The translations under genes and the position numbers were made by a program. From assembly GCA_017623155.1 (NCBI GenBank), contig JAGAPR010000001.1, positions 186,001 through 250,000 on the forward strand: a stretch of DNA of 64,000 nucleotides, given 5' to 3'. The notes beneath the pieces were generated by a model, which saw nothing but the letters and a program-made list of their open reading frames with translations, was not told the origin of the DNA and did not search any database. Origin of the DNA: Prevotella sp. GTDB taxonomy: Bacteria > Bacteroidota > Bacteroidia > Bacteroidales > Bacteroidaceae. Below, in pieces: positions 63,240 through 64,000 of the stretch (the first letter of the stretch is position 1; each line of letters opens with the position of its first letter).

Positions 63240-63460
63240 AAATAATTTCCTCGGCGAAAAAAACGCATTTTTAGAGCATTTTACGTAAAATACTGTCAGT
63301 CAGTCTCTTATCTGCAAAATCTACAATCCTTACTACCCATACAACCCCTACCATTTTCCAATTAGGCCGTAATTGCATTCCAATTAGGCCGTAATTGGAA
63401 CGCAATAAGGCCGTAAATGCAATGCAATTACGGCCTTATTGCAAGGCAAAAACACCCGAA
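63240..63460 (+). repeat. Intergenic palindromic element, copy 4 (variant)
   Basis: Block A is reduced to scattered matches (around 63275, TTTTACGTAAAA). Block B is 63354-63452, with GGCC centres at 63365, 63387, 63409 and 63432 (spacing 22, 22, 23). Here the second unit points the same way as the first (AATTAGGCCGTAATTG twice), whereas in the other copies it is inverted. Block C is not recognisable. It lies between nqrF and the small secreted gene. Confidence 0.82.
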
Positions 63461-63724
63461 AATCATGTCAAACCCCGAATAATTGCATCTCAACCCTGAA
63501 ATAATGATACGGAAATGTCAATTTAAATTCTTGCCAATTTCTAAACGGTGACTTCAAGTCGCACTTTTTGTGTTTAACAATTACCTTTCGATTTTTATAT
63601 TTTTAAACATAAATGTTACCGTTTGTTTATCTTTGCAGGCAATACTAACCGACATGTATAGGTATTGTGTTGCCACGCTTATGAATTAATAAACAAATAA
63701 AAAACAAATAACACAAAAGAAAAA

Positions 63725-64000
63725 ATGAAAATCAAAACATTATTTATCACAGCCCTGTTGCTCGTTACGGCAATGGCGGCACAGACGGCCTCGGGTCGCG
63801 GAAGAGTCTGCATCTATTATGAAATCGATTGCAATAGCCCCACACATCTTTTTTTCTCTTATGATGTCGATGATATGGAGTACAATATTACCTACGGCGG
63901 GAAAACCTGACACGCGTCAACTGGTGGTATGTTGACGCCCCCAACGCCCCTCTGTGGTGGCATAAAGAAAGATATAATATTTCAAAAATCACGTGTGTAG
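63725..64000 (+). pseudogene. Small secreted protein gene, apparently frameshifted, partial
   Basis: An ATG at 63725 opens a signal peptide (about 1-22, ending QTASG) and a short mature part (VCIYYEIDCNSPTHLFF, MEYNITYGGK), stopping at 63910. The next frame continues without a break to the window end as LTRVNWWYVDAPNAPLWWHK and ERYNISKITCV, which looks like real protein. One extra base in the A4 run at about 63902-63905 would join the two as GGKNLTRVNWW. This is either a disabled gene, a sequencing error or slippage. The family is not recognised. It follows repeat copy 4 and a TATCTTTG box near 63628. Confidence 0.55.

Noticed and set aside
63898..63912. Programmed -1 frameshift site
   Set aside because: The zero-frame codons GGG AAA ACC do not form an X-XXY-YYZ slippery heptamer; a base loss in the A run explains the data better.

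Overview
The window looks like chromosomal DNA from a member of the Bacteroidales, most likely near Prevotellaceae or Bacteroidaceae. Reasons: at least ten intergenic sites match the Bacteroidetes housekeeping promoter (TTG, 19-20 bp, TAnnTTTG). Several genes belong to families largely confined to this phylum (DUF4105, DUF4348, DUF4301, DUF5715, GGGtGRT protein, GldE next to ssb). Energy metabolism genes are a Na+-translocating NADH:quinone reductase, pyruvate:ferredoxin oxidoreductase and a membrane pyrophosphatase. Almost everything is housekeeping and read in compact operons with ATGA overlaps; there is no intact transposon, prophage or CRISPR array.

Layout. 0-6.7 kb: truncated DUF4105 gene, then coaX, an outer-membrane protein, lptC, a CNNM/CorC protein and a PpiD-like foldase. 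6.7-8.0 kb: a decayed type I restriction-modification island that keeps an intact Fic gene between an HsdS C-terminal remnant and a probable HsdR N-terminal remnant. 8.2-10.8 kb: DnaQ-like exonuclease, small secreted protein, a 124-nt foldback that may be a 6S-like RNA, repeat copy 1 and tRNA-Arg. 10.8-17.2 kb: engB, an ABC-F ATPase, recR, a membrane protein, a GT2 glycosyltransferase and a GNAT enzyme, then tRNA-Asp and a DUF5715/M15-like protein. 17.3-22.4 kb: hppA, an acidic-tailed unknown, repeat copy 2 and nspC. 22.4-31 kb: Gly-Leu-Leu-Gly tRNA cluster, unknown, ssb-gldE, pheS, DUF4348-murB-MBL operon, a 22-bp-period repeat and DUF4301. 31-40 kb: relA/spoT homologue, GGGtGRT, NifU-like, nifJ and an AAA/DUF4143 ATPase. 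40-49 kb: ATP-grasp-like protein plus GH43, an HxlR pseudogene, rpmE2, a WcaJ-type transferase, a GH2 glycosidase and wecB. 49.9-57 kb: repeat copy 3, an unusual short sigma factor, rpsA and tamB. 57-64 kb: complete nqrABCDEF, repeat copy 4 and a frameshifted small secreted-protein gene.

How the genes work together. Envelope building recurs: lptC, the outer-membrane protein, PpiD, tamB, murB, and wecB/WcaJ/GT2 for surface glycans. Energy is handled by Nqr, HppA and PFOR with its two conserved partners. Plant or host glycan use is represented by GH43 and GH2. The most unusual structure is a dispersed intergenic element, four copies all in the same orientation and three of them between divergent genes. 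It is built on an array of GGCC-centred quasi-palindromes spaced 21-23 bp, about two helical turns; a fifth array with the same period but diverged units lies at 29.2 kb. I could run no searches, so family names rest on motif recognition in the translated sequence.
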